Source: Pseudomonas turukhanskensis (GTDB lineage Bacteria; Pseudomonadota; Gammaproteobacteria; Pseudomonadales; Pseudomonadaceae). Taken from it: a stretch of DNA of 64,000 nucleotides. Numbering within the stretch: position 1 is the stretch's first letter; every line of letters begins with the position of its first letter. Where the stretch lies: contig NZ_BSFN01000004.1 in NCBI RefSeq assembly GCF_027922365.1, positions 310,001 through 374,000 of the forward strand, in the 5' to 3' direction. The notes beneath the pieces are model-generated. The model was not told where the DNA came from, ran no database searches, and worked only from the letters and a program-made list of their open reading frames with translations. Below, in pieces: positions 63,140 through 64,000 of the stretch. A program made the translations under genes and the position numbers.

Positions 63140-63639
63140 ACCGGCAAGGCGCCGGCCCGCTGCCCGCGCAAGCGCAGCAATTGGTACGCCAACCCCAGCA
63201 CAAATATGCCGAAGGCAATGCCGATCGCCAGTTTTACCTCGGGCGAGTCCGGCCCGTGGCCGATCGGGTTGCCCACCGGCAAGCGCGACAGGCTTTCGTT
63301 CAGGCCCGGAATCATCAGCACCAGATAGCTGAAGGTCATGCTCGCGGTTTGCAGGTAGTCGCGCGCATTGCCCAGCCGTTGCACGGCCATAACATGGCGA
63401 CCGAAGAAGATCGCCGCCAAGGCGATGATGCCCAGCGCATGGCCACTGTTGAAACCGCCCGTGCTGGACAGGCCGAAGGCACTGAACACCGAGCCCAGCA
63501 TGCCGTACAGATACCAATCGCCAATGCGGCTGTGGGGCTCGATGCGCCCGGCGCGAACAAACCCGTAAGCGCCGGCAACCACCGGCACCACGCTGATGGC
63601 GGTATGAATGGTGCCCAGAAATGAAAGTGAACTGGCCAT
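63136..63639 (-). CDS. Four-helix integral membrane protein, function unknown
   Basis: A 167-residue hydrophobic protein with about four to five membrane segments (near 8-28, 44-62, 66-84, 100-115 and 133-157). Short loops include 'VRAGRIEPHSRIGDWYLYGM'. It looks like a DUF-type small membrane protein; I cannot name the family. No signal peptide is seen. It is convergent with the SDR gene. Confidence 0.72.
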   Translation of the reverse strand: MASSLSFLGTIHTAISVVPVVAGAYGFVRAGRIEPHSRIGDWYLYGMLGSVFSAFGLSSTGGFNSGHALGIIALAAIFFGRHVMAVQRLGNARDYLQTASMTFSYLVLMIPGLNESLSRLPVGNPIGHGPDSPEVKLAIGIAFGIFVLGLAYQLLRLRGQRAGALPV

Positions 63640-63807
63640 CGCTGATTACCCCTGTGGGTGGCTGTGAACGACTGTGGCCGGTACTGCTGGCAGGTGTGGC
63701 CTGCGCCGGTATTAGCGACTATAAGAAGCGTGGCACGGCGTCACCATTCTACGAAGGGGCGTCGGGCTCATACGTGGGTATAGGTGCCAACCGACCGGGA
63801 AGCCGTG

Positions 63808-64000
63808 ATGCCGCAAGATCAAGAACTGGTGCATATCATCGATGACGACGAGGGGCTGCGCAGTGCCCTCGACAGCCTGTTTCGTTCGGTGGGCATAAGC
63901 ACCCGGCAATACGGGTCGACGCAAGCGTTTCTCGCGGCCGAGCGCCCGGACTGCCCAGCGTGCCTGGTGCTGGATGTGCGCTTGCCCGGCCAGAGCGGGC
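63808..64000 (+). CDS. FixJ/NarL-type response regulator (3' truncated by window)
   Basis: The first 64 residues of a receiver domain: acidic DDDE near residue 12 (VHIIDDDEGLRSALDSLFRSVG) and phosphoacceptor Asp in LVLDVRLPGQSG at about residue 55. This opening is typical of FixJ/TodT-type regulators with a C-terminal LuxR helix-turn-helix, which lies beyond the window. A GTG just before the ATG (63805) is an alternative start. Confidence 0.85.
   Translation, partial: MPQDQELVHIIDDDEGLRSALDSLFRSVGISTRQYGSTQAFLAAERPDCPACLVLDVRLPGQSG

Overview
The window is chromosomal DNA from a gamma-proteobacterium, almost certainly a Pseudomonas of the fluorescens group. The GC- and GC3-rich coding, the wbpM-comEA pair, ohr/ohrR, the ats sulfate-ester cluster, TriABC-type efflux, Ku/LigD and the small interspersed palindromes ('gtaggagc...') all fit that assignment. 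Most of it is ordinary core or semi-core genome. No CRISPR array, integrase, transposase or intact prophage was seen.

Layout. 0-2 kb: the 3' part of an O-antigen/capsule 4,6-dehydratase gene and a ComEA-like secreted helix-hairpin-helix protein. 2-6.1 kb: organic-hydroperoxide resistance (ohr, ohrR), a LysR regulator divergent from a DUF1127 protein, a DUF3291 protein and a YcaQ/AlkX-type glycosylase. 6.1-6.5 kb: a directly duplicated 161-bp palindromic repeat. 6.5-11.9 kb: sulfate-ester scavenging, with atsB-atsC-atsA on the minus strand and atsR divergent. 12-17.2 kb: an Lrp regulator with a DMT exporter, a secreted hydrolase, a MarR regulator with an MFS exporter and a 41-residue coupled peptide, and a periplasmic glutathione-peroxidase-like protein. 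17.2-20 kb: a PepSY-PepSY-regulator-kinase operon resembling BqsRS/CarRS, preceded by a TTAAG-N6-TTAAG box. 20-22.1 kb: divergent FecR and ECF sigma genes without a receptor gene, then a probable gene relic. 22-25.4 kb: CorA, an 18-codon ORF with a strong ribosome site, an acyltransferase, a crotonase and tRNA-Ser(GGA). 25.4-27.6 kb: a single gene encoding an EgtB-EgtD fusion for ergothioneine synthesis.

27.9-38.8 kb is the most unusual stretch. It is a visibly more AT-rich minus-strand operon encoding a RocR-like REC-EAL protein, a BvgS/RocS1-like hybrid kinase, a NarL-type regulator, a receiver-only protein and a small secreted protein. Next to it and divergent lie a second, Cache-type hybrid kinase and another stand-alone receiver. 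Three of the receiver domains lack the phosphoacceptor aspartate (Asn53, Thr56, Asn59), while the NarL-type regulator and both kinases keep theirs. I infer a c-di-GMP/fimbria-type signalling module in which several receivers act without phosphorylation.

38.8-46 kb: an alpha/beta hydrolase with a DUF3182 protein, and a two-adaptor RND pump (triABC-like). 46-49.5 kb: small stress-type genes, a Rieske-FAD oxidoreductase and a DUF4142 protein. 50-57 kb: three chemoreceptors with different sensor domains and an FMN reductase. 57-58.2 kb: an orphan contractile-tail sheath protein. 58.4-62.2 kb: bacterial non-homologous end joining (Ku, LigD) preceded by an 80-residue protein. 62.2-64 kb: an SDR, a membrane protein and the start of a FixJ-type regulator cut by the window end.
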